Positions 37,285-48,182 of a DNA stretch of 64,000 nt are shown here, in pieces. The notes beneath the pieces are model-generated. The model was not told the origin of the DNA and made no database searches. It saw only the letters and a program-made list of their open reading frames with translations. Position numbers and translations under genes: made by a program. Each line of letters opens with the position of its first letter. Position 1 is the first letter of the stretch. The DNA comes from Tribonema minus. Lineage: Eukaryota; Sar; Xanthophyceae; Tribonematales; Tribonemataceae. The stretch covers positions 372,001 to 436,000 of the forward strand of contig JAFCMP010000007.1 of assembly GCA_017506865.1 (NCBI GenBank). Direction: 5' to 3'.

Positions 37285-40200
37285 ATGGCGATCAGGGTGG
37301 CGGGCGCGTTGCGGGTGGAGAGCAAGGAACCGGCGGACGCGAGCATGCAGGAGCTGGAGCGGCTGAATGACAGGAGGGCGCTGCTGAAGGCGGACCACAC
37401 ACGCTACCTGAAACAACATCCGGAGCTCACATCCATTCTCAACGACTTTCTCACCGAAGTACTCGCGAGGAAACCGGACGACGTGCAAGGTGTGTGTGCA
37501 GTGTGTAGTAGGGCTAGGCTATCATGCGCCATGCCGACCCTCGCAGTCTTTGAGCGCAAGAGAGACGGTGGACCTCGTCATCGCGCGGTCCGAGCGCAAA
37601 TTCAAAACTATTGCAGCGGAGGGTGCGCGCCACCAACGCAGCAGGCGATGCCGGTGTACCGCCGCTTTGAACTGGGCGGTGTGTGCCACTCTTCATCCCG
37701 TGTTGGTGATGTTCATGCTAGTGTCTGACTGTGTGCATGCGCCAAGTGTGAGCTGCGTGCCGTTGTTACGCGGCAGTTGTGCTGACGGACTCGAGCTCTG
37801 CCCCACTCCGTAGGAGCAGCTTGTTTCTTCGCAACAGTGATTGACGTGCTGAACCATAGTTGCGCAGGTTGTGGTCACGAACTTGACGCTTTCAATTCGC
37901 TGGTGTCATCTGCCGCTATTTGCGCCCCATTAGTTGGCACTGCGCCATTACCAACACAAAGGGCTTTTGCAAGCGCCGTCTGCTGTTTCAGATGATACTC
38001 ACCATGCTGTCAATACCAGGGACGCAATTTCTACCCATTGCGTTCCAAGTCCAGAAAACCTTGTATTCGAATGTGTAGCGCACAGTTTTGTGTTGTAGGA
38101 AGTGTGATGCAAAACACCTGTCATCAATGTGGGTGCTGTATTGGGACTGCTGCGGCAGCACTGCATGCTTGGCTGCGCACGGCGTGACTGCAGTTGCCTT
38201 TTTCAAGAGTCATGTACAGATTAATACTTCCTGCAGGTAGTCCAAAGCAGCTTGGATGCTATGTGTGTGACCCGTTGCTGCAGTGAGCCTGCTCTTGATT
38301 CATGTATGTGCTGTGTGTCGCATAACATCATGCACGCCAGAACTCACAATTCTCAGGGCACTAAAGAACATGCTGGCTGATGATTGCTGGTGCGTGTGGT
38401 CACTGACATGCTGCAGCGCTCATACAGACGGCCAATCCCGTACGCGCCAACTGCTGCGTGTCCACTCGGGCGTGTGTGGTATATCGCCATGGTGGTCACT
38501 GATGTACACGTGCATCAGTGCTCTGCATCCTGGCAACCTTCATAGGCTGCACGACGCCTGCAGTTACGCCATCACGCGCACATCAGACCATCCTTGCACC
38601 TGCGACGACGGCTTCAGACGCAGTCAACATGAACCCCCCCATACTCCAACCTATACATATCATCGCACCCGCGTTGTGAGCCCCCCCCCCCACCACCAGT
38701 TTCATTACTCAAGTGCGTCAGTTCTCGGCAGTCTGCTCTCGCTGTTGCCGCATGCAGTGTTCACCCCCCGCCCCCTCCTCCCCCTTTTTTATCACTGATG
38801 CCCATCAACCCCCACAATCTGCGCCGTCGCCGCGCGCAGAGTTTGTGCGCAAACACTTCAGCCTGCCTGCATCCCTCCCGGCACTGTGCAGGGCCTGAGG
38901 CTATGGTGCCAGCAGAGTAGTGCGGTTACTCGCAGTTCATGCGTCACCCATGCGGCCGCAGCTCATCACCTCCCCCCCCCCCCATTTGTGACAATTAATG
39001 TACATGATCGCTCAGCACTCTGCTCTCGCCGCCATTTCCCGCAGCGTTCGCGCGCGCGCACTTCAGCGTGCGCCCCCATCCCTGGCACCGCGCAGGGCCT
39101 GAGGCCATGGCCAACACATTCCAGAAAACTAGCACGTTCATGCGTCACCCATGCGGCAGCTGCTCATCACAGCCCCCCTTTCGGACAACTCATGTGCATC
39201 GTCGCTCAGCACTCTGCTCTCGCCGCCATTTTGTTTTGCGCAGCGTTCGCGCGCGCGCACTTCAGCCTGCGCCCCATCCCCGGCACTGCGCAGGGCCTGA
39301 GGTCATGCTGAACGCAGGCCAAAAACCTAGTGTGGTCACGCAGACCTAATGCGTCACCCATGCGGCCGCTGCTCACCGCAAGGACACTTCATGTGCATCA
39401 TCGCTCAGCACTCTGCTCTCGCCACCGCTTTGCGCAGCGTTCGCGCGCGCGCACTTTAGCCTGCGCCCCATCCCCGGCACCGTCAAGGGGCTGCGGCCGC
39501 TGCTCATAGCGGGCCCTTCCGGCGTCGGAAAGGGCACTATTATCAAGAGAATCTTCGAGCGCTTTCCGGATCAGCTGGGTTTTAGTGTTTCGCACACGAC
39601 GCGCAAGCCGCGCCCCGGGGAGGTGGGGGGCGTTCACTATCACTTTTCGACGGTGGATGGTATGAAGGCGGCGATTGGCGAGGGCAAGTTTATAGAGCAC
39701 GCGGTTGTGCACGGAAATTACTACGGGACGTCCGCGGAGGCGGTGGCGCAGGTGTCGCACGCTGGCAAAGGTGAGGGAGGGGAGGCAGCGCTCAGCGTGC
39801 ATTTTGAAGTTGACATGTCATATGAGAGTGGTGACGTGCCGCCTCAGCGCTCAGCACGATGTCGTTCCTGATCTGCTTCATGTTGTTCTAGTCACACATA
39901 CCAGTTGTGCCCAATACGCGACTGGTCATCCACGTCTAGCACAATGGCGGCGGTGTCACGAGGCGGGTGGGGGGCACATACATGCGTACGCGCTGGCACT
40001 ACGTGCACTGCCATCACGTCATCTGCTGCTCAGTCACCGCTTGTCAACGCCGGGCTTCGTAAAGCTCAGCCACCCCCCCCCTCTCCCTCCTCACGCAATC
40101 TCCCGTCTCGACATTGACACTACTCCCCCCGCCCCCCCCCCTCCCCCTCCTCTCCCCCCTCGCGCAGTCTGCTGCCTCGACATCGACATCGCGGGCGTGA

Positions 40201-40538
40201 AGCTCGTCAAGCAAACCGCGCTAGACCCGCACTACGTCTTCGTCGCGCCGCCGAGCTTCGCGACCCTCGAGGCGCGCCTGCGCGGCCGCCAGACGGAGAG
40301 CGAGGCCGACATCCTCAAGCGCCTGAGCGCTGCTGCCGCGGAGATGGAGTATGGCGCGCAGCCGGGCGCGTTTGACGTGGTGCTCGTGAATGATGACCTC
40401 GAGCGCGCGGTCGACGCGCTGTGCGCGCAGCTGCGCCAGTGGTACCCGTCGCTGCGGGAGGCGGCGGCGGCGGCGGCGCGGGGGGAGGGGGAGGGGGAAT
40501 GTACAGAAGAAGGGGGAGGGGGCGGCGGGGACACGTGA
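37285..40538 (+). CDS. RIIa (Dpy-30-like) domain fused to guanylate kinase
   Basis: Guanylate kinase converts GMP and ATP to GDP and ADP. Three exons join with consistent phases: 37285-37489, 39438-39770 and 40168-40538 (TGA), 302 aa. Residues about 35-75 form an RIIa-type docking domain (YLKQHPELTSILNDFLTEVL, KPDDV, then AFARAHF across the first junction), the module used to anchor proteins in flagella and to AKAP-like partners. The kinase follows from about residue 85: P-loop AGPSGVGKGT, the GMP-binding block SVSHTTRKPRPGE and YHF, the HGNYYGTS block, LDIDIAGVK, VFVAPPS, RLRGRQTES and VLVNDDLE. All key blocks are present, so it should be active. The C-terminus is Ala/Gly/Glu-rich. I chose the second ATG (37285) because the upstream one at 37243 adds only a short tail; both are possible. 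The architecture suggests nucleotide supply in the flagellum, which is inference. The first intron contains three decayed copies of the exon 2 start. Confidence 0.88.
38838..39310 (+). repeat. Three copies of guanylate kinase exon 2 5' end with acceptor
   Basis: The exon 2 start (acceptor GCGCAG, then TTCGCGCGCGCGCACTTTAG and CCTGCGCCCCATCCCCGGCA) is repeated at about 38838-38898, 39052-39111 and 39239-39305 ahead of the working copy at 39438. All keep an AG acceptor. The third copy stays in frame (FARAHFSLRPIPG) until a stop soon after GLRSC. Each copy is followed by GGCCTGAGG and a similar intronic block including CATGCGTCACCCATGCGG. Confidence 0.92.
40092..40123 (+). repeat. Decayed copy of guanylate kinase exon 3 5' end
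   Basis: CGCAATCTCCCGTCTCGACA followed by TTGACAC matches the exon 3 start CGCAGTCTGCTGCCTCGACA followed by TCGACATC. The acceptor G is mutated (CAATCT). It lies between poly-C tracts 45-75 bp upstream of the working site. Confidence 0.7.
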
Positions 40539-41108
40539 GGAGTAGTATGTGACCGAGCGCTGCTGCTGCTGCTGGCGGCGGCGGCGATATCACAGCAGGC
40601 AATTTTGAATGAGTGCGCGCTAATGGTGGTGCCGACTTACTTTTGTCGCCGGCTCCGTCTGCGCTTATGGCCGGCGTGCCCCCGTGTAGTTTTTCTCTCG
40701 TGGTTTGGCCTCACACGCGCGGCGGCGCCCCGTGTGTGGGGAAGGGGGGGGCAACGCACTGGCGCTGTTGCAGTGCGCGCGCTGCACACGCTGCAGTGCC
40801 CCCCCCGTCGGCGCATTGGGCACAAGGCAATGCAGATCGTTCGTTTCACGCCCGGTGTGACGCGCTTCATTCTGGGGCTTTGGATGTGTTGCTTCTGCGG
40901 TCGGCATAGAGTGCATGCACGCCTTTTGCTGCAGCCTGGCTTCTATGTATGCTAGCATTGCTGCATGGAAGCTGGCCCCGTGCAATGATTGTGTGGTAGT
41001 GGTACGCAGTGCAGCTGGTACTCCGATCCGAGCTGCATAGAACGCTTGCACTGGGTCAGAGGCATTGCAGGTGCAAGTCACCGGATGTTGACGACTGCAA
41101 CTTGGGCT
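40539..41108. other. Spacer without a supported gene
   Basis: Downstream of the guanylate kinase stop. Short GC-rich ORFs on both strands have no recognisable domain. Confidence 0.5.
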
Positions 41109-41550
41109 CTCTTGTGTATGATGACGTCACTGCTTGAAAGCGTGATATGCATAGCACAGGTGGAGAGTTGGCCATTGGCTGCAAATGGTACCTATAAGGT
41201 TTTCAAAACTTACGAAGTAGTGAACCCACGACGCCATGGCGTGCATCAGGCGCGCTACACGCTAGCTCCTGCAACTCCAGCAGTGCTCATCTACCTCCAT
41301 AGTATATATCTCACTTGAAGTAGAGGATCATACTCTTGTGTATGATGACTTCACTGCTTGAAAGCGTGATATGCATAGCACAGGTGGAGAGTTGGCCATT
41401 GGCTGCAAATGGTACCTATAAGGTTTTCAAAACTTACGAAGTAGTGAACCCACGACGCCATGGCGTGCATCAGGCGCGCTACGCGCTAGCTCCTGCAACT
41501 CCAGCAGTGCTCATCTACCTCCATAGTATATTTCTCACTTGAAGTAGAGG
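41109..41550 (+). repeat. 224-bp direct tandem duplication carrying a small ORF
   Basis: 41109-41326 and 41333-41550 are nearly identical, with three differences noticed. Each copy has an open frame of about 66 codons (MMTSLLESVICIAQVESWPL, then NGTYKVFKTYEVVNPRRHGV) ending TGA. The block NGTYKVFKTYEV looks like part of a beta-sandwich domain. Further open pieces follow (41572-41727, starting VSIEAGILYLLDSIWHV, and 41730-41957, starting DGTYSNISFWHC). They could be exons of one extracellular protein or a decayed gene. Confidence 0.8.
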
Positions 41551-42461
41551 TCTCTCACCCTCTCAAGCAGGTGTCCATCGAAGCGGGCATTTTGTATTTA
41601 CTCGATAGTATTTGGCATGTTGACAAGCAACATGAAATAGTGGTGACCATCACTTCACCAGCACCATATCAAAACGCAAGAAACTACATGTTGCTGTATG
41701 ACGTTACAGTTGAAGGCAAGGATGGCCCATGATGGCACCTACAGCAACATCAGCTTTTGGCATTGCGATTGGAAAGTCCATTGCATGGTCATACAAACAT
41801 CCACTACAAACGAGGTGACAACGTGCAATCACACAACAATTGTGACATACGCCAGTGCAACAAAACACAACAGAAAAGGCCCTCAAGACACCAAGCACGA
41901 TGTGGTGCAAATCTTTCATTTGCCGGTTCCACGCTCATCATCTTCTTCTCGCTCCTAACAGCTTTGCTCAAGTTGTTGTTGTGATGTCGACGGCTGGGCA
42001 CGATGTAGAGGACAATTCGCGCTGTGTGCCAACCAACCAGAGGAGCGAGAGCTACTGCCCCGCAATCTATACAAGGGAGGGGTATGCACTTGCGCATACC
42101 ACCATACCCCCTACACGCCCCCCCCCCCCCTGCACCCCAGCAGGGGGCGGAGGGCGCGTCAAAAATGCACTACGCAAGTGCTGACCTGACCCCCAGCAGA
42201 CGCCTCAAAATGGGACCGTCAAAACTGTACTGCTTTCTACTGTAGCCTACCCCCCTACCACATGGACAACTGCAACGACCAAACAAAGAACCGCGCGCGT
42301 ATGCGAACGCGAGCGCGCACGCGCGAGAGCGCGTAACCGCCGCCATCCCGCCCTGCTGCGGCAGCTGCGGCGGCGCGGAACACACAGGGGGGCTTAGCTG
42401 GTGGGAGCCTTCGCCGCCACCACCGCCGCCGCAGCGCGATACGAACAGTGCAGAGAGCCAC
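41551..42461. other. Spacer with possible pseudoexons and a poly-C tract
   Basis: Open pieces continue from the tandem duplication to about 41957 but in different frames without clear splice sites. A poly-C tract is at about 42118-42130. From 42242 the sequence runs into the 3' flank of the minus-strand kinase. Confidence 0.45.
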
Positions 42462-44019
42462 TCACGCTGCCGCGGCGTGCGCCTCCGCGACCGCCGCCGC
42501 CGGCGACGGCGCCGTGCGCTGCTGCTGCACCCACGGGTGCGCGAGCATCGCGGACGCCGTGGGGCGCGCGGACGGCGCCTTGGAGAGCGCGCGGCGCACG
42601 AGGTCGCGCGCTGCGGCGTCCACGTCGCCCCACGCGGCGTCGCTAAAGTCGGGCTCGTCGCTGACGATGCGCGCGAGCACGTCCTCCTCGCTCGCGTCGC
42701 CGCTCGGGTCGAAGGGGTGGCGCCCCGTGAGCAGAATGTACGCGACGACGCCGAGGGAGAAGACGTCCGCCGCCTCCGTCGCCGCCGCGGCGCCGCTCAC
42801 GACCTCCGGCGGCGAGTACGCGGCGGTGGTGGTGTAGTCCTTGCGGCGCGGGACGCCGGCGCGCGTGCGGAACGCGGAGCCGAAGTCCGCGAGCTTGACG
42901 GTGAGGCCGCCATTGCTGTCGTCGTCATCATTGACGATGATATTCTCCGGCTTGATGTCGCCGTGCGTGATGCCGCAGCGGTGGAGGTAGACGAGGGCGT
43001 CGAGGAGTTGCTTGAGGAGCGCCGAAGACTGCGCCTGCGAGAGCATGCCCCTGGTGACGAGCCTGTCGTAGAGCTCCACGCCGCGCGCAAGCTCCATGAC
43101 GATGTACCAGGAGGACTGGTCGCCGCCGACTGCGCGCAGCTGGATGATGTTTTTGTGCGCGGTTGCCTGCAGTGTCAAGCAAGCATAGGAGGACGCAAGG
43201 CAGGAAGCGGTGAGTAAGGCATGCTTTTCCTTTGTGGTGGACAATTGTATGTGTAGGACAGAGCTGCCAAGACTCTACAGCAATGTTTAGTGTGGACCGC
43301 TGAAGCTAAGCTGAAAAGGTGGACGAATGTATACATACATGACAGCTGCTATGGCTCTGCGGCATTAAGCCACGTGGAGAACGACTGGAGCTATACAACT
43401 CTGAAGCTGTTGATGGCAAGCAAACAAACCCCTACAGGCAAGCACGAATTGCATAACCTCCTTTTGCTGGAATACACAATCTACATGGCAAGCCATACTG
43501 CCAAACAGGTTTGTTGCCATGCTGCTAAATGAGCGGACTGAATCAGCAAACTGCCACCATCGAGGCTGCCAGACAACTGGCGTGTATATTCACCTGGAGG
43601 ATGCTGGTCTCGTCCTGGATTGCAGCCTCGCTCGACTTGCTCTTAGGCACCCTCTTGACGGCAACCAGCTCGCCAGTAGCCTGGTCCACCGCCTTGAAAA
43701 CGCTGCCGTAGTTGCCACCCCCCAGACATTCGCCATGGATGCTGTACCTCAGGGCGATGCTGTCGCTGAAATTGGGGGATACAAGTGCCGCCCGACACTG
43801 AGGCCGGGTCTTGACCTGCTCCTGCTGCTGGCTGTGGATGCCGAGGCCGACGAGGGCAGCGCCGATGGGTGCTGCTGCAGCGCCAAACAGCTTGCTGCTG
43901 CTGCCGCCGCTGTGTTGGTGGTTGTGCTGAAAGCGAGGGATGGCTGGCAGCCGAAGCCTGCCTCCCCTCTTGCCGAGCCTTGCCAGCGCCCTGACTGTTG
44001 CTGCTGCTGGTGTTGCCAT
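42462..44019 (-). CDS. Serine/threonine protein kinase, possibly organelle-targeted
   Basis: Two exons on the minus strand, 44019-43594 and 43166-42462, join in phase 0 and give 376 aa. The kinase domain starts near residue 98: P-loop GGGNYGSVFKAV, the VAIK-type lysine in VAVKRV, the alphaC glutamate in QDETSIL, catalytic loop HGDIKPEN, LADFG, SPPE in the APE position, ADVFSLGVVAYILLTGRHPF, and the RPTASAMLAHPWV end block. The arrangement resembles the CAMK/CDPK group. The usual HRD arginine is glycine (HGD), which removes the contact for activation-loop phosphate but is found in active kinases. The N-terminal 90 residues are Ala/Arg/Ser-rich with almost no acidic residues at the very start, then a hydrophobic stretch (AAAAPIGAALVGLGI); this could be a transit peptide or membrane anchor. 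No EF hands are seen. The promoter and first exon are duplicated at 48183-49403. Confidence 0.88.
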
Positions 44020-45040
44020 GGTATTGGCTTTGGAACCTGAGGTTTCCAGATGCGTGTGTCGTCGAATGAGTGTATGGTTCCGCTTATCACTGAATGCGCG
44101 CCTCGCTTGTGCTGTCTAGCTCTGTGTCAGCTGAGACTAGGGTGGCTGTGTGTCTGCCGCTTGCTTTGCTGCTGCTGTTGAGTGTCTGTGTGTGTGTGTG
44201 TGTGTGAATGGAGAGCAGTGTGCTGTGCTGTGCGAATGCGAGGTCACTAGAGGGTGTCATCGGAATCTGAGACGTCACGCGTGAGAATCAGCCAGGAATG
44301 ACTTCTGGGGCGCCGGAAAGACCCGAGAAGACGCGCAAGCAAGTCAGTGATGCATGAGATCAATTGAAGTTCGGTGATCGTTTCGCCGCAGAGCGCCTTA
44401 GTTGGTTACCTTTCGGGTGGCGATCACCGGGCGCTCGTCACCTGACGTACACGGAAACGCACGCGAGGGTCTGACCTCAGATTTAATCCCGTGGTCTTGA
44501 ATTTCCTACGCACGGCGCGAACTGAATTAGTGACCGACAGCTGCTTGCTGACTCAAGTTGCTGACGGCAAGTTGACGATAGTGTGCATGCGTACGCGAAG
44601 GTCCGTGCGCTGGTGTATCTATTGGATCTTTGGATATGGCCGCCATGAGCACTCATGTTTCAGTGTCTGAAGATGGGCAACGCCAGCCACCACATGACCG
44701 ACCAGCAATGGAGTGCGTATGCGTCAAAAAGGTTGGGGTGGCCAAACCATCCAACTTGAACTGGCTGAGCCGGAGTGCACTTGACTGGTGAGAGGCAGTA
44801 GTGCACCAACTGCTGCAACGATATGCGGATGAACAAGGCAGCGATTAACATGACGACGATCCCAGACATTGAGAGGAGTGGTGAAGAGGGGCAGCTGGGG
44901 AGGACACACTACCCTGTCCTTCCTCTGCATCTTAGCCAGCTGCAGCTTACAAGTTATTTTGCTGCGGTCGAAATTTCTCACTCAGCAGCATGTTGCAGCG
45001 TGTTGAGTGTATACGACAGACGCTGCTAGAGGGGAAATGA
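43822..45040 (-). repeat. Segmental duplication, parent copy (kinase exon 1 and promoter)
   Basis: This block matches 48183-49403 over about 1.2 kb at very high identity by eye, including exon 1 codons 1-66, the 5' flank, a (TG)n run near 44187-44205 and more than 800 bp of upstream sequence. Similarity falls off near 44900, with a short final match at about 45009-45035. Confidence 0.9.
44020..44999 (-). promoter_or_regulatory. Presumed 5' flank and promoter region of the kinase
   Basis: The region lies directly upstream of the kinase ATG and contains a (TG)n microsatellite. I could not identify a specific promoter element. It is conserved between both copies of the duplication, mainly because the duplication looks young. 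Confidence 0.35.
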
Positions 45041-45834
45041 CGGATCTGCTGAAGCTTGCCAAGTTCTTGCTTCAGCATTCCTCAACATATCTGAGAATAC
45101 AATGACCTTCCCCCCTCCTACACCTTCTGGCCTGAATTAAATTGCCATCACTGTGGGAGGGCAGCATGACCGACTATTTGTGTGTAGTGTCGGACCACAG
45201 CGTTGCATGCAATCATTGATTCTTCATCACTGAACTGAAAACACTGCGTGCTTGTGGTATGATTTACTTGCGAGTGCACTTGCTGATCAAGTGCGGCAAA
45301 CGATGGGCTTTCGTGCGCAACTCTAACAAGCCGCTGGCACACCTAGGGGCCAATCCATGGGGTGAATGCGGAAATGCCGAATGGTGATGTCATGTCGGGC
45401 TGTTGTCAGTTTGGCAATGAGCATTGAGACAAATTGCTCTTGATGCTGGTAGCCAGCTTGATGCTGAGCATCGGGCGTGCATCGGGCTTGTTTCCTTTGC
45501 GCCACGAGAATATACAAAAGTGCACCTTGGTCATGCATGGCTGCAGTAGTATGGTTCACTTTCGGTTCAGATTTCCTTGAACATCCCGCAGGGCAGTGCC
45601 ACAGCGCGGGCATGCTGTCAGCAGCTGGTAGAGTATACTGCAGTAACTGCATGCAGGCTGCCATAACCCGCCTTCTGCACCTCTGCCATTGCTGCAGTTG
45701 TGGCTGTGTACCAAAACCGTATTTAAAAAAAAAATTGATGCTTCGCAGCATGTGAAACAGCTGCTGCTGCAGTGTTCGCTGATGGCCATGTACGCGTGGC
45801 ATGTGCTGCTGCAAATTTGAGTCATATGCCGTTT
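45041..45834. other. Spacer without a supported gene
   Basis: Short ORFs only; the longest minus-strand frame (45323-45853) has no recognisable domain. A poly-A run of about ten bases lies at about 45725-45736. Confidence 0.5.
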
Positions 45835-45983
45835 GGTACGTATGGACTTGCATTTATGAAGGCCCAAGGAAGGCGGGTTGCCTATGCAATCGAAAGTTTG
45901 CGTCAACGTAGCCGACTAGTCTGCGCTGTGCCCTCGGAGCTTGGATACCGGCACTGCAACACAGCCCAGCATTCGCGCGCCGT
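45835..45983 (-). pseudogene. Third retroelement-like remnant
   Basis: The sequence is homologous to 34199-34353, with shared blocks GTACGTATGGACTTG, GGTTGCCTATGCAATCGAAA and GCAACACAGCCCAGCATTCG. It covers only the distal end of the element and the last codons of the ORF seen at 34282. Confidence 0.8.
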
Positions 45984-48182
45984 TTGGTACTGTAACCTCA
46001 TCATGCAGACAGCTTAAGTGAATATTGTGCTATTTCCAATGACTTCTGCACGCTCTTTCAACGTTTTTTCAGTTGCCAGGGCAGAGGGGTATGTATGCTC
46101 ACGCTGTTGTGCTATACAGGTGCAACGAAGACCCGCGCGCACAGCTACAAAAGTGAACCAGGGAGCGTCTGAACTCCAGAACCGCCCTGCTGTCTGAAAA
46201 TATAGCTCGTACATGACATTGGGCACGCTGATAAGGGGGCATTGTGTAAGGTTTGCAAGCTCTACGGTACCAGGCCACTTTGTGCATACACATTCATGTT
46301 GCAGTAGTGACATACCTTTTAATAATGTTGTTTGGACTATTCGTCTGTGGTAATGAAACGAACATGCTTTTTCGTTGGCCAACATGCGCATATGTATGCA
46401 CCGTTCGACCACACATGCAGCAGCCGGTGCATCAGAGGTTGAAGTTCGAGCATCAACGTATGATCGCGCAGCATGGGTCTGTGGTGTTTCATTTAGAGTG
46501 CTGTTCGCTGGCTGATACAAGCATGCATTGTTTGACCATGCATGCAGAACGTGGTGCGTCATAAGTTGAGATTGTGGGCATCAGTGTAAATGCGCAGCAG
46601 CACCACTCAACTGCCAGTGACACCATATACCTGCCGGTTTTTAAGGTCAAACTTTGAGCCGCTTGTGCTCGCTACTGGTGCGCTCTTTGCCAATCCGCGC
46701 AGAAACCTAAGCAATCAGTTTGAACCTGACGTGATGATGGCTGGACATCTGGCCCAGGCATTGCTGCAGGCGCATTCTCTGAAGAATCAAACAATTGCTG
46801 TCTGCAGATCTGGAATGCGGGGTGGGCTGAAGAGATTGTTAGGGTTTGAGTGGCTTACTTAACTCGAATTTGAGATGGAGCATCTCCCAGAGTGGCATAT
46901 AAGTCGGAAGAGGGCTACCCTTACTCGCCTAGGCCTGGCTGTTGACGCCGTCAGTGACAGAATAAGAATCCATGGCAAGTGAATCTGTAGTACAACTTGA
47001 GCTTTCACGTTATCTGGCAGTGCTGCAATATGCTGAAGCCGCACATCCGATGAAGCCTATCATGTCTCCCAAATGCTGACCATGCTGAGGCCACCAAGCC
47101 TACATTGCTGACCAGGCTAAACATAATATGCTGACCATGCATGCATGCACATATCATAGTATGTTACAGTGTGCACCATGCCCATGGGTGCACCAAAAGG
47201 TCCCCAACTTGAATGCCATGATGGCATGTTGACCTGCCAGCAGTGCAGGCCAACGTGAACCGTATGGCCCACGACGGTTTACAGTAACTTAGTTGAACCA
47301 TCAAGCCTACAATGCTGACCAGGTTCAACATATGCTGACCATGCACATATGTCACGGTGTGCACCATGACAGCCATAAGATCCCCAATGGCATGCTGACC
47401 TGCCAGCAGTGTAGGCCAACTTGAACCATATGGCCCAAGACGGTTTACAGTATCTTCCAATGAATTCGTACCACACCGACGGTCTGACTGTCAGTGATCA
47501 ATAGCACATGCTGACCATCATGGCAGGCAGTGCCTACTGAGCACTGATAGCCTAGGCAAACCACATGCAGTCTTGAAGAATGCTGGCTACCCGGGGCTGG
47601 AGTCAGTGAGCTCTCACAACTCGGAACAGCGGGCCAAATCGAATGGCATGCAGATCAGATCAGACTCCGAGTCACAATGCCCATGCTTGTTGAACTTCAC
47701 GATGGTCAGCATAGCTCATTCAAGCTGTCAATGTGGTCGCCTGAGCATGGCCGGCGCCGTGGTGCACCTCAGGCTACACGTGAGCACCTGCCCGCGAGTC
47801 CACAGATCTTATGCACCTCCATCACTCACTGCTGGCAGCTGTGCTGCAGCCAGCAAACAGCTGCGATGCTGCAGGCAGCATGTCACGTGGCACGGTCACG
47901 GTGTTGAGGCTGAGGTGCTGTCACACGGTGGTGACGAAGGCCTCAGGCTGCCATTGGCAGTTCATCATGATGCTGACCTCAGAATCAGCGGTGCCACCTG
48001 CAGGCATGCCAGTGGTCGGCCGTACGGGTCAGCATGAGGTTGATGTCGGACCCGGAGTCCTATGGCCTACTACTTAGTACCCACCAGACTCAGTCTCGAA
48101 ATCCAGGATGCCATGCATGATGTCACTAAGTCTGGCAGCCATACTCCATAACCACGAGCCTTGAGCTGAGAATGCCGGCACG
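45984..48182. other. Spacer with a non-coding tandem duplication
   Basis: No gene is supported. A plus-strand frame at about 46626-46862 (contains FEPLVLATGALFANPRRNLS) looks protein-like but is isolated. A diverged tandem repeat lies at 47092-47455. Confidence 0.5.
47092..47455. repeat. Diverged tandem repeat, about 180-210 bp unit
   Basis: The blocks CAAGCCTACATTGCTGACCA, TGTGCACCATG, TTGACCTGCCAGCAGTGCAG and CGACGGTTTACAGTA recur in the same order in two units (about 47092-47285 and 47301-47455). Neither unit has a convincing ORF. CTGACCATGC recurs many times. Confidence 0.8.

Noticed and set aside
42477-43217. Plus-strand ORF of 246 aa
   Set aside because: It is antisense of the protein kinase exon 2, which has all the kinase motifs.
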